Assembly: GCF_001620055.1 (NCBI RefSeq)
Contig: NZ_LQGY01000028.1
Coordinates: 62,001-126,000, forward strand
From: Agromyces sp. NDB4Y10
GTDB taxonomy: Bacteria > Actinomycetota > Actinomycetes > Actinomycetales > Microbacteriaceae
DNA: 64,000 nucleotides
Direction: 5' to 3'
The translations under genes were made by a program, and so were the position numbers. The notes beneath the pieces were generated by a model that was not told the DNA's origin, ran no database searches, and saw nothing but the letters and a program-made list of their open reading frames with translations. Shown here piece by piece: positions 33,283-40,817 of this stretch. Each line of letters opens with the position of its first letter. Within the stretch, counting starts at the first letter, position 1.

Positions 33283-34866
33283 ATGGCGGAGTCCGAGACG
33301 CTGCGGACCGACGTGCTCGTCGTCGGGGCGGGCCCGAGCGGGCTCATGGCGGCCAACGTGCTCGCGAAGCTCGGCGTCGACGCGATCATCGCCGACGGCA
33401 AGCACGGCCCGACCCGGGAGTCGCGGGCGCTCGTCGTGCAGGCGCGCTCCATGGAGCTCTACGACCAGCTCGGCCTCGCCGACCGCGTGGTGGCCGAGCG
33501 CGCCGAGGCGGTCGGGGCGGTGCTCGCGTTCCGCCACCGCGTGCTCGGGCGGGTGCCGCTGCGCGAGTTCGGGCGCGGCACCACGCCGTTCCCCGAGGTC
33601 ACGGTGCTCGAGCAGAGCCGCAACGAGCGGATCCTCGTCGACGGGCTCACCGCGCGCGGCCGCGCCGTGCAGTGGGGGCTCCGCCTGGTCGCGATCGAGC
33701 GGGGCACGGCATCCGTCACCGCGGTGTTCGAGCGGGTGACGGATGACGCGGGGTCGCCCGGTGCCGGCGACGGGCCCGCGACCGTGCGCATCGAGGCGCG
33801 GTACCTCATCGGCGCCGACGGCGCGCACTCCGCGGTGCGCGAGTTCAGCGGCATCCGCTTCGAGGGCGTCACGAACGAGCACACGTTCTTCGTCGCCGAC
33901 GCGCTCGGCGCGACCGGACTCGTCGACGGGCACGTGAACATCCGGATGGCGCCCGACGACCTCCTGCTGTCGTTCCCGATGGGCGGGCCCGGGCACGCGC
34001 GCATCCTCGGGGTGGTGCGCGACGCCGACCTCGCCGAGGGCGGGCAGCTGCCCGAGCGGCTCGTGCGGTCGCGCATCGCGCGCGGGTTCACGGTCGGATA
34101 CCGGTCGTCGACGTGGTTCGCGACGTACCGGCTGCACCACCGGGTCGCCGAGCGCTTCCGCGAGGGGCGGTGCTTCCTCGTCGGTGACGCCGCGCACATC
34201 CACTCGCCCGTCGGCGGGCAGGGCATGAACACGGGGCTGCAGGACGCCCACAACCTCGCGTGCGCGCTCGCCGACGTGCTGGTCTCGCGCATGCCCGATC
34301 GACGGCTCGACCGGTACGAGGCCGAGCGGCGGCCCGTCGCGCGGCGGCTCGTCGCGACGACCGACCGGCTGTTCGGACTCGTCACCGCCGACTCGGCACT
34401 GACGCGGTTCATCCGCGGGCGTGCCGTCCCCGCACTCGGTCCCGCCGCCGTGCGCGTGCTGCCGCGGGTCATCGGGGGCCGACGGCTGTTCGGGTTCCTG
34501 TCGCAGACGCGCATCAGGTACCGGATGTCACCCGAGCCGCTAACCCGCTCCCAAGCGCGTGACGACGTCGTCGGCAAGCGGCTGCCGTACACGGGCGCCG
34601 ACCCGTCGAACTTCGACGCGCTGCGGTCGATGCGCTGGCAGGTGCACGGGTACGGCGCCCCCGCCGACCTGGTGCACCGCGTCGCCGAGCGGCTCGGGAC
34701 GGAGGCGCACGTGTTCCCGCCCGACGCCGGCGGACGCCTGCGGTCGGATCGGCTCTACCTGGTGCGCCCCGACGGGTTCGTCGCGGCCGAGGCGAGCGTC
34801 GCCGCCGGACGCCGGGCCGGACGGGACGCCGTGCCGGCGCGGTTCCGCGAGCAGCTCGACGGATGA
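33283..34866 (+). CDS. FAD-dependent aromatic-ring-hydroxylase-type monooxygenase
   Basis: 527 residues of class A flavin monooxygenases (PHBH fold). FAD dinucleotide motif VVGAGPSGLMAANVLA (about 13-28), DG motif YLIGADGAHSAVRE and the GD motif CFLVGDAAHIHSPVGGQGMNTG are complete. A thioredoxin-like C-terminal part (about 420-527) resembles phenol hydroxylase or PgaE/MhpA relatives. It hydroxylates an aromatic or polyketide substrate, not determinable here. A CAGGCT -10 element lies 6 nt before the ATG. Confidence 0.92.
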   Translation: MAESETLRTDVLVVGAGPSGLMAANVLAKLGVDAIIADGKHGPTRESRALVVQARSMELYDQLGLADRVVAERAEAVGAVLAFRHRVLGRVPLREFGRGTTPFPEVTVLEQSRNERILVDGLTARGRAVQWGLRLVAIERGTASVTAVFERVTDDAGSPGAGDGPATVRIEARYLIGADGAHSAVREFSGIRFEGVTNEHTFFVADALGATGLVDGHVNIRMAPDDLLLSFPMGGPGHARILGVVRDADLAEGGQLPERLVRSRIARGFTVGYRSSTWFATYRLHHRVAERFREGRCFLVGDAAHIHSPVGGQGMNTGLQDAHNLACALADVLVSRMPDRRLDRYEAERRPVARRLVATTDRLFGLVTADSALTRFIRGRAVPALGPAAVRVLPRVIGGRRLFGFLSQTRIRYRMSPEPLTRSQARDDVVGKRLPYTGADPSNFDALRSMRWQVHGYGAPADLVHRVAERLGTEAHVFPPDAGGRLRSDRLYLVRPDGFVAAEASVAAGRRAGRDAVPARFREQLDG

Positions 34867-34875
34867 CGCCGCTCA

Positions 34876-34917
34876 GCCGGCGCGCTCACGCCGGCGCGCT
34901 GACGCCGGCGCGCTCAG
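34876..34917. repeat. 14-bp tandem repeat, three copies
   Basis: gccggcgcgctcac, gccggcgcgctgac, gccggcgcgctcag in direct succession (units at 34876, 34890, 34904), between the convergent monooxygenase and hypothetical genes; the last copy includes the stop codon of the latter (34914-34916). Confidence 0.93.
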
Positions 34918-35291
34918 CCCGCGGTCGGCGCGCCCGGGCTCTCCGCGGCATCCGCCCCCGCGCCCCCGGCGGCGGCCGCCGGCACGACCGCGACCCGCGC
35001 CGACCAGCTCGACGCGTCCCGCGACATCGTCCACGGTTCGATGCGGCGCAGCCCGTGGCATCCGAGCACGACCTTCGCCACCCCGTCGGCGAGGTCGCGC
35101 GACGACGGCGGGTTGGTCCGGGTGAGCTCGTCGAGGCTGAACGCGTCGACCGCGATCGGCTCGAGACCGCCCGCCGGGTACAGCAGCAGGTCCCACGACT
35201 CGACGTCGTCGGTCACGACGACCCGGCGCAACTCCACGCGCCCCGCGAGCTGCACCTCGTCGTCGGTCAGGCTTCCGAATGGCTTCGTCAT
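34914..35291 (-). CDS. Uncharacterised protein (125 residues)
   Basis: Starts MTKPFGSLTDDEVQLAG and contains an even spread of charged and beta-prone residues (VELRRVVVTDDVESWDLLLYP) that suggests a small alpha/beta domain, followed by an Ala/Pro-rich tail that includes the tandem-repeat codons. No family is recognised. ATG at 35289-35291 has no strong ribosome-binding site. Convergent with the FAD monooxygenase gene and divergent from the EamA gene. Confidence 0.62.
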   Translation of the reverse strand: MTKPFGSLTDDEVQLAGRVELRRVVVTDDVESWDLLLYPAGGLEPIAVDAFSLDELTRTNPPSSRDLADGVAKVVLGCHGLRRIEPWTMSRDASSWSARVAVVPAAAAGGAGADAAESPGAPTAG

Positions 35292-35372
35292 GCGCGCACC
35301 CCTGATCACAGCCGACCACAGCGGCGACCGCGGGTGGCGCAGGCGCGGGGGCGAGTCGCGCCGCGCAGGTCG

Positions 35373-35378
35373 TATCGT
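35373..35378 (+). promoter_or_regulatory. -10 element for leaderless EamA mRNA
   Basis: TATCGT 6 nt before the GTG at 35385; no ribosome-binding site. Confidence 0.42.
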
Positions 35379-35384
35379 CGAGTG

Positions 35385-36353
35385 GTGCCCCACGAGACCA
35401 CGCCCGCTCCGGCGGCCGCGATGACGGATGCCACGCTCCGCCGCCGCCGCTTCGCCGGTGCGTCGACGCAGCTGGGCACCGAGGTGTCGATCAACTTCGG
35501 CTCGTCGCTCGCGGGGCTCGTGATCCCCGTCGTCGGCTCGTTCGTGGTCGTCGCGGTGCGCCAGCTCGTCATGGCGATCGCGGTGCTCCCGTTCTACCGG
35601 CCCAAGCGTGCCGAGCTCACCTGGCGGCGGCTCCGGCCGGCGCTCGCGCTCGGCGTGGTGCTCGCGGTGATGAACGTGACCTTCTACGAGTCCGTCGACC
35701 GGCTCGGGCTCGGCATCGCGGCGACGATCGAGTTCCTCGGTCCGCTCGCGATCGCGCTGTTCACCTCCCGGCGGCTGCTCGACCTCGCGTGCGCGCTCGC
35801 GGCGGGGGCGGGCGTGCTGCTCCTCATCGGCCCGTGGGCCGGCGGTTCGGGCGAGACGGATGCCGCGGCATCCGCTTCGGGCGTCGACCCGATCGGCGTG
35901 GTGCTCGCGCTCACCGCGGCGGCGAGTTGGGCGGCGTACATCCTGCTGACGCGTCGCGTGGCGACCCGGCTGCCCGGACTTGAGGGGCTCACGGTCGCGA
36001 GCCTCGTCTCGCTCGCGCTGCTCGTGCCGTTCGCGGTGGCGACCCTCGACGTGGGCGCGCTCGACTGGCGCATCGTCGGGCTGCTGCTGGGAGTGGGCGT
36101 GCTGTCGTCGGCGCTGCCGTACAGCCTCGACACGTACATCCTGCGGCGCATCACGCCCCGGCTCTACGCGATCATCACGAGCTTCGGGCCGGTGATCGCC
36201 GCGATCTTCGGCGCGCTGGTGCTCGGCGAGCGGTTCACGTTCGTCGAGGCGATCGCGATCGTCGTGGTGTGCGGCGCCGCCGGGCTCGCCCTCGCCACGC
36301 AGCGCGACCGCCCGGTCACCCCGCTCGAGGCGACGGCCCAGGCGATTCCCTGA
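35385..36353 (+). CDS. EamA/DMT-superfamily metabolite exporter
   Basis: 322 residues with about ten membrane helices in two EamA repeats (about 35-150 and 175-305), each ending in the usual small-residue-rich helices (GPLAIALFTSRRLLD; VIAAIFGALVLGERFTFVEA). It resembles RhtA/YdcZ-type amino-acid or drug exporters. The linker between repeats contains GETDAAASASG, encoded by a perfect CGGATGCCGCGGCATCCG palindrome. The GTG at 35385 lies 6 nt from a TATCGT -10 element (leaderless); an internal ATG at 35421 is the alternative start. Confidence 0.85.
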   Translation: MPHETTPAPAAAMTDATLRRRRFAGASTQLGTEVSINFGSSLAGLVIPVVGSFVVVAVRQLVMAIAVLPFYRPKRAELTWRRLRPALALGVVLAVMNVTFYESVDRLGLGIAATIEFLGPLAIALFTSRRLLDLACALAAGAGVLLLIGPWAGGSGETDAAASASGVDPIGVVLALTAAASWAAYILLTRRVATRLPGLEGLTVASLVSLALLVPFAVATLDVGALDWRIVGLLLGVGVLSSALPYSLDTYILRRITPRLYAIITSFGPVIAAIFGALVLGERFTFVEAIAIVVVCGAAGLALATQRDRPVTPLEATAQAIP

Positions 36354-36390
36354 CGCGTCGCGGCCCGCGCGGGCGTCGGGCCGGCGCCTC

Positions 36391-36440
36391 GGGCCGACGC
36401 CGCGTCGGACGCCGCGGGCCGACGCCGCGTCGGACGCGAA
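36391..36440. repeat. 25-bp direct tandem repeat, two copies
   Basis: Units at 36391-36415 and 36416-36440; the first 22 bases (starting GGGCCGACGCC) are identical, each containing the palindrome CCGACGCCGCGTCGG. Directly followed by a long hairpin. Confidence 0.88.
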
Positions 36441-36484
36441 TCGTCGCACCGGCGCGGCCACTCCGACGATCCGCGTCCGCGGCG
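36431..36484. repeat. Long hairpin element, CGACGATCCGCG family, copy 1
   Basis: 16-bp arms with one A.C mismatch (36431-36446 with 36464-36479), 17-nt loop. The right arm plus 5 nt, 36464-36484, is a 21-mer that recurs exactly at 44392-44412. Confidence 0.85.
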
Positions 36485-36586
36485 CACTCGACGCGCGGGG
36501 GGTGGGGCCGCACGTCGCCGCGGGCGTAGCGTGGAGACGATCGCACGGCTCGGGCGCCGCGCGACACGACGTCGAGGAGGACGCGG

Positions 36587-37513
36587 ATGGCGGTCATCGG
36601 GTGGATCGGGCTCGGACACATGGGCGGGCCCATGGCCACCCACCTCGCCCGGGCCGGGCACGAGGTCGTCGGGTTCGACGTCGACGCGCGCATGGCCGAG
36701 CAGGCGCGGGCCGGCGGCATCCGCACGGTGACGGATGCCGCGACCGCCGTGCGCGACGCCGACGCCGTCTTCACGTCGCTGCCCCGGTCCGAGCACTCGC
36801 GCCAAGTCTTGATCGGCGACGCCGGGCAGCCGGGCGTCTTCGACCGCGTGCGTGCGGGCACGCTCGTCCTCGACACGTCGACGGTCGACGTCGAGACGTC
36901 GCGCGCGTGCCACGAGGCGGCGGCGGCCCGCGGCATCCGCTTCGTCGACGCACCCGTCTCGGGCGGCATCGCGGGCGCGCACGCCGGCACGCTCACGTTC
37001 ATGCTCGGCGGTGAAGCGGATGCCACCGCCGAGGCGGCGACCCTCGTCGACCCGATGGCCGGGCACGTCTTCACCGTCGGCGGACCGACCTCGGGCATCG
37101 CGGCGAAGCTCGCGAACAACCTCATGCTGTTCATCACCCTGCAGGCCTCGTCGGAGGGGGCGCGGCTCGCGGAGGCGCTCGGGCTCGACCCGGCGGTGTT
37201 CCACGACATCGCGACCGTGTCATCCGGCGATTCGTGGCCGCTGCGCACCTGGTACCCGGTGCCCGGCGTCGTCGAGACGAGCCCCGCGAACCGCAACTTC
37301 GACGCGACGTTCACGACCGGGCTCGCGGCGAAGGACCTGTCGTATGCGCTCGCCGCGGGCGACGCCGCCGGGCTGGACCTCGCGGCGGGGCGCCTCGCGA
37401 TGGAGCGCTTCGAGCGCCTCATCGACGAGGGCTACGTCGACAAGGACTGCAGCCTCGTCGTGAAGTACGTCGGCCTCGACGGTCGCACCCCCGGCTTCGA
37501 CCCCGCCGCCTGA
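36587..37513 (+). CDS. 3-Hydroxyisobutyrate dehydrogenase-like NAD(P)-dependent oxidoreductase
   Basis: 308 residues of the beta-hydroxyacid dehydrogenase family. GLGHMGGPMA (8-17) is the nucleotide motif, DAPVSGG (121-127) the substrate-binding loop, and Lys174 in GIAAKLANN the catalytic lysine. SSGDSWPLRTW and the C-terminal helix follow as in HIBADH or tartronate semialdehyde reductase. The specific substrate, such as 3-hydroxyisobutyrate in valine breakdown, is not shown by neighbours. The upstream 230 bp hold hairpins and a tandem repeat. Confidence 0.92.
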   Translation: MAVIGWIGLGHMGGPMATHLARAGHEVVGFDVDARMAEQARAGGIRTVTDAATAVRDADAVFTSLPRSEHSRQVLIGDAGQPGVFDRVRAGTLVLDTSTVDVETSRACHEAAAARGIRFVDAPVSGGIAGAHAGTLTFMLGGEADATAEAATLVDPMAGHVFTVGGPTSGIAAKLANNLMLFITLQASSEGARLAEALGLDPAVFHDIATVSSGDSWPLRTWYPVPGVVETSPANRNFDATFTTGLAAKDLSYALAAGDAAGLDLAAGRLAMERFERLIDEGYVDKDCSLVVKYVGLDGRTPGFDPAA

Positions 37514-37549
37514 CCGCCTGTCTCTCCTGCCCCTCCCGCCCCTCTGGGG

Positions 37550-37611
37550 CCGCGAAATGACGGAAACGGTTCCGGCGCGCGGCCGGAAGCGCAGGTTGCG
37601 TCATTCCGCGG
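37550..37611. repeat. Nested hairpin between genes
   Basis: Outer 13-bp stem CCGCGAAATGACG / CGTCATTCCGCGG (37550-37562 with 37599-37611, one mismatch) enclosing an inner stem TTCCGGC/GCCGGAA (37570-37576/37582-37588). Downstream of the dehydrogenase gene. Confidence 0.75.
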
Positions 37612-37722
37612 AACGTCGGGGGCGGGGCGGGGCGGGGAGGGTACGGGGAGGGGAGGGGGAGGGGCGACATCCGTTCACCGAGGATCGGTACGGTGGAACG
37701 GGTGCGATTCGAGGAGGTGCGC

Positions 37723-38373
37723 ATGGCCCGGTTCCGACTGCCGTGGCAGCGGCGCGAACCACGCCGCAAGATGGCGCCGTTCGACCGGTCGCGCCTGCCG
37801 GAGGTCACCCCCGCCACCTTCGACGACATGCTCGAGGAAGGCCTGCTCATGGCCGAGTCGGCGGCACGGATGGCGCTGAAGAACCGCCTCCTCGTCGACG
37901 CGCTCCGCAGCGACGAGCCGTATTCCGACGAGCGTGCCGCGGACCGCGCCCGCTCGGTCCTCTACGAGCTCGTGCAGGAGGCCGACGAGGCGGCCGAGCA
38001 CGTGGCCGAGGAACGCGAGGTCGCCGCGAAGCGCGAGGGCCGGTCGCAGCATCAGCACGACTACCACCGCGACGACCTGCTGAACCTGCGGCGACGCGAG
38101 AAGGTGCACGCCGCCATCGCGAAGGAGCTGTGGACGCGCCGATCCGACGACGAGTACGTCGCCGGGCTCATCGAGCGCGCCCGCGACGACGCGTGGCACG
38201 AGCTCGGCACCGCCATCGAGCAGGAGCTCGACCGCCGCTGGCCGCGCTACGACGAGGAGCCCGACTACGCGGAGCACCGCTCCGAGCGGATGGCGGACGT
38301 CGGCGACGACCTCCTGCGCGACCTCGCACGACTCGAGGCGCAGCGCGCCGTCGAGGCGATCCCCGAGTACTGA
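37723..38373 (+). CDS. Uncharacterised charged helical protein
   Basis: 216 residues, starts MARFRLPWQRREPRRK and is very rich in Glu, Arg and Asp (for example DEAAEHVAEEREVAAKREGR), so mostly long amphipathic helices, possibly coiled coil. No family is recognised. GAGGAGG precedes the ATG at 37723 by 5 nt, which decides it over a GTG at 37693. Followed 32 bp later by a small membrane protein and a DUF1349 protein on the same strand, so it may lead a three-gene set. Confidence 0.74.
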   Translation: MARFRLPWQRREPRRKMAPFDRSRLPEVTPATFDDMLEEGLLMAESAARMALKNRLLVDALRSDEPYSDERAADRARSVLYELVQEADEAAEHVAEEREVAAKREGRSQHQHDYHRDDLLNLRRREKVHAAIAKELWTRRSDDEYVAGLIERARDDAWHELGTAIEQELDRRWPRYDEEPDYAEHRSERMADVGDDLLRDLARLEAQRAVEAIPEY

Positions 38374-38405
38374 CGGTCGGGTGCGGCATCCGCCACACTG
38401 AACGG

Positions 38406-38759
38406 ATGACGCGCAACTGGACCCCGCTCGCCGTCGTGTACCTCGTGGTCGCCGTCGCCGGCCTCGTCGGCACCTGGACCTACAACGCCATCGCGATCGC
38501 GCAGGGGAACGACTTCATCGGCGACCTCGTCTCGAGCGGACCGGCGGTGTCGTCGATCACCACCGACCTGCTCGTCGTCGCGGTCGCGGGCAGCATCCTC
38601 ATCGTGGTCGAGTCGCGGCGCCTCGGGATGCGCTTCGCGTGGGCGTACATCCTCGGGTCGGCGCTCACCGCGTTCGCGTTCACGTTCCCGCTGTGGCTCG
38701 CGATGCGCGAGCGCCGGCTGGCGGCGCGCCGGGCCGAGGCCGATAGCGTGGGCGCATGA
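38406..38759 (+). CDS. DUF2834 membrane protein
   Basis: 117 residues with three membrane helices (about 7-27, 57-77, 84-104). LAVVYLVVAVAGLVGTWTYN at the start and the FIGDLVSSGPAVSSITTDLLVVAVAG motif are typical of DUF2834, a small membrane family of unknown function. The stop overlaps the ATG of the following DUF1349 gene (ATGA, 38756-38759). Confidence 0.85.
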   Translation: MTRNWTPLAVVYLVVAVAGLVGTWTYNAIAIAQGNDFIGDLVSSGPAVSSITTDLLVVAVAGSILIVVESRRLGMRFAWAYILGSALTAFAFTFPLWLAMRERRLAARRAEADSVGA

Positions 38760-39379
38760 GCGACGCCGACCGCGCCCCCGCCGCCCCCTGGAACGCCGGA
38801 CGCTGGAGCCGCGATCCTGTCGCGGTGCACGTCGACGGCGATGCGATCGTCGTCGAGGCCGCCGAGGGCAGCGACTATTGGCGCACCACCCACTACGGCT
38901 TCGTGCACGACGACGGGCACGCCCTGCTCGCCCCATGGCCGACGGATGCCGCGGTCGAGGTGTCGTTCGACACGTCGACGCTCACGGGCCTGTACGACCA
39001 GGCGGGCCTGTTCCTGCACCTCGACGGCGAGAACTGGGTCAAGGCGGGGATCGAGATGAGCGACGGCGTGCCGCACCTCGGCGCGGTCGTGACGAACCGG
39101 ATGTCGGACTGGTCGCTCGCGCCCGTGCCCGACTGGGCGGGGCAGGTCGTGACGATCCGGGCGAGCCGCTCGGGCGTCGAGGCCGACGCGATCACGCTGC
39201 GCGCCCGCGCCGGCGAGGGGGAGTGGCGCACCATCCGGGTGGCCCCCTTCGACGCGAACGCGGCGACCGCCGGGCCCATGGTCTGCGCTCCGACGCGGGC
39301 GGGCCTCGAGGTGCGCTTCACCGGATGGGCGTTCGTTCCCTCCGACGTCGACCTGCACGAGGACCCGCCCGCCGCCTGA
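38756..39379 (+). CDS. DUF1349 (LamG/concanavalin-like beta-sandwich) protein
   Basis: 207 residues matching the DUF1349 regulation-of-enolase-like jelly roll: DYWRTTHYGF, STLTGLYDQAGLFLHLDGENWVKAGIE and MVCAPTRAGLEVRF. It probably binds a carbohydrate or related ligand; no catalytic role is known. The ATG overlaps the stop of the DUF2834 gene, and a TAGCGT 6 nt upstream could also give a leaderless mRNA of its own. Confidence 0.88.
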   Translation: MSDADRAPAAPWNAGRWSRDPVAVHVDGDAIVVEAAEGSDYWRTTHYGFVHDDGHALLAPWPTDAAVEVSFDTSTLTGLYDQAGLFLHLDGENWVKAGIEMSDGVPHLGAVVTNRMSDWSLAPVPDWAGQVVTIRASRSGVEADAITLRARAGEGEWRTIRVAPFDANAATAGPMVCAPTRAGLEVRFTGWAFVPSDVDLHEDPPAA

Positions 39380-39382
39380 CGG

Positions 39383-40699
39383 CTAGGGCGCGATGTGGTG
39401 GCTCGCCCGGAACACGTCGCCCGGGTCGATCTCGCGCTTCACCGCGCGGAGGCGGTCGAGCGTGGCGGGCGGGTAGATCGCGGTCACGTCGTCACCGAAC
39501 TCCGGCGAGAAGTTGGAGTACGCGCCGCTCGTGAACGCGATCGCCTCATCCACGCCCGCGCGCGCCGCCGCGACCTGATCGTCGGTCGCGTCGGCCGGGA
39601 GGATGCCGTTGACGGCGACGAGCGCGCGGCCGTCGCGATGGGCGACCGCCGTGGCATCCGTCGGCACGCGGGAGAACGCACCGCCGAGCGCGCGCAGCAG
39701 CAGCATCGTCGGCACCTCGCGGTCGAGCGCGCGCACGAAGGCGTCGAGCGCCGCGTCGGAGAGGTCGGGGACGAAGCCGTTGCCGCCGACGAACCGGAAC
39801 GGCGGTTCGCCGGGCGGCGCGGCCTCGAGGAGGTCGGGGTACGCGACGGAACCGAGCGACACGTCGGCGACCGAGGGCAGTGACAGCAGCGGCTCGAGGA
39901 GGCGTCGGAGGTCGTCCTCCGAACCGACGAGCGCGACCGACATCTGGGGGCCGGCGGGCATCTCGGGCATGAGCGGCGGCATCACGAGCAGCGTGGAGTT
40001 CAGCTCGTCGGGCCCGTCGCGGAACACGTCCCTCCAGGCGCCGACCACCGCGCGCACGTCGGACTGGTCGAAGCGCACGTGCCCGCCGACGAGCCCGTCG
40101 ACCGGCTGGGCCTCGAAGGTGAACCTCGTGACCACGCCGAAGTTGCCGCCGCCGCCGCGGAGGGCCCAGAACAGCTCGGGGTGCGAGTCGGCGCTCACCT
40201 GGAGCACGTCGCCCGCGGCCGTCACCAGCTCGACCTCGCGGAGGAGGTCGACCGTGAGCCCGTGCGTGCGCGCGAACCAGCCGAGGCCCCCGCCGAGCGC
40301 GAGCCCGCCCACGCCGACATCCGTCGTGTCGCCCGAGGTGACGACGAGCCCGTGCGGGGTCAGCGCGGCGGCCACGTCGCCCCAGTGGGCGCCGCCGCCG
40401 ACGTGCACCAGACGCGAGCCGTCGTCGGCGAGCTCGACGGCGTTCAGTGCGGAGAGGTCGATGACCAGCCCGGCGGGGGCGGGGGCCGATCCGTGGCCGC
40501 CGCTCTTCACGGCGATCGGCGCGCCGGCCGCGACGGCGGCCCGCACGGCCTCGGCGACCTCGGCGGCGGAGGCGGGGCGCACGACGACGTCGGGCGTTCC
40601 GGCGCCGGCGAACACCGCGGCGCCGGCCTCGTACTCGGGGGTGCCGGGCGCGTGCACGCGCTGCGGCATCCGTTCACTCAGTTCGGCGATGAACGACAT
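39383..40699 (-). CDS. FAD-linked oxidase (BBE-like, vanillyl-alcohol-oxidase fold)
   Basis: 438 residues. The FAD-binding domain has VKSGGHG, whose His usually makes an 8-alpha-histidyl bond to FAD, and GVGGLALGGGLGWFARTHGLT. The second covalent Cys of bicovalent berberine-bridge enzymes is not present at the expected loop (SGDTTDVGVGG has Asp instead), so FAD is probably single-linked. The C-terminal BBE motif is RLRAVKREIDPGDVFRASHHI. It oxidises an alcohol, sugar or alkaloid-like molecule, unknown here. Start at ATG 40699 follows a CAGACT -10 element by 7 nt. Confidence 0.9.
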   Translation of the reverse strand: MSFIAELSERMPQRVHAPGTPEYEAGAAVFAGAGTPDVVVRPASAAEVAEAVRAAVAAGAPIAVKSGGHGSAPAPAGLVIDLSALNAVELADDGSRLVHVGGGAHWGDVAAALTPHGLVVTSGDTTDVGVGGLALGGGLGWFARTHGLTVDLLREVELVTAAGDVLQVSADSHPELFWALRGGGGNFGVVTRFTFEAQPVDGLVGGHVRFDQSDVRAVVGAWRDVFRDGPDELNSTLLVMPPLMPEMPAGPQMSVALVGSEDDLRRLLEPLLSLPSVADVSLGSVAYPDLLEAAPPGEPPFRFVGGNGFVPDLSDAALDAFVRALDREVPTMLLLRALGGAFSRVPTDATAVAHRDGRALVAVNGILPADATDDQVAAARAGVDEAIAFTSGAYSNFSPEFGDDVTAIYPPATLDRLRAVKREIDPGDVFRASHHIAP

Positions 40700-40706
40700 G
40701 GGGGTC

Positions 40707-40712
40707 AGTCTG
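40707..40712 (-). promoter_or_regulatory. -10 element for BBE-type oxidase gene
   Basis: CAGACT on the minus strand, 7 nt before the ATG at 40699, supporting that start as a leaderless one. Confidence 0.42.
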
Positions 40713-40817
40713 GACCCGGCCCCCGACATCCTGCGAGCCCCGATCAGGGCACGAATCGTGCAGATCCCGCCAGAGGATCCCGGTGCGGGCCTCCGGCCTT
40801 CCTCGACCGCCGGAGGG

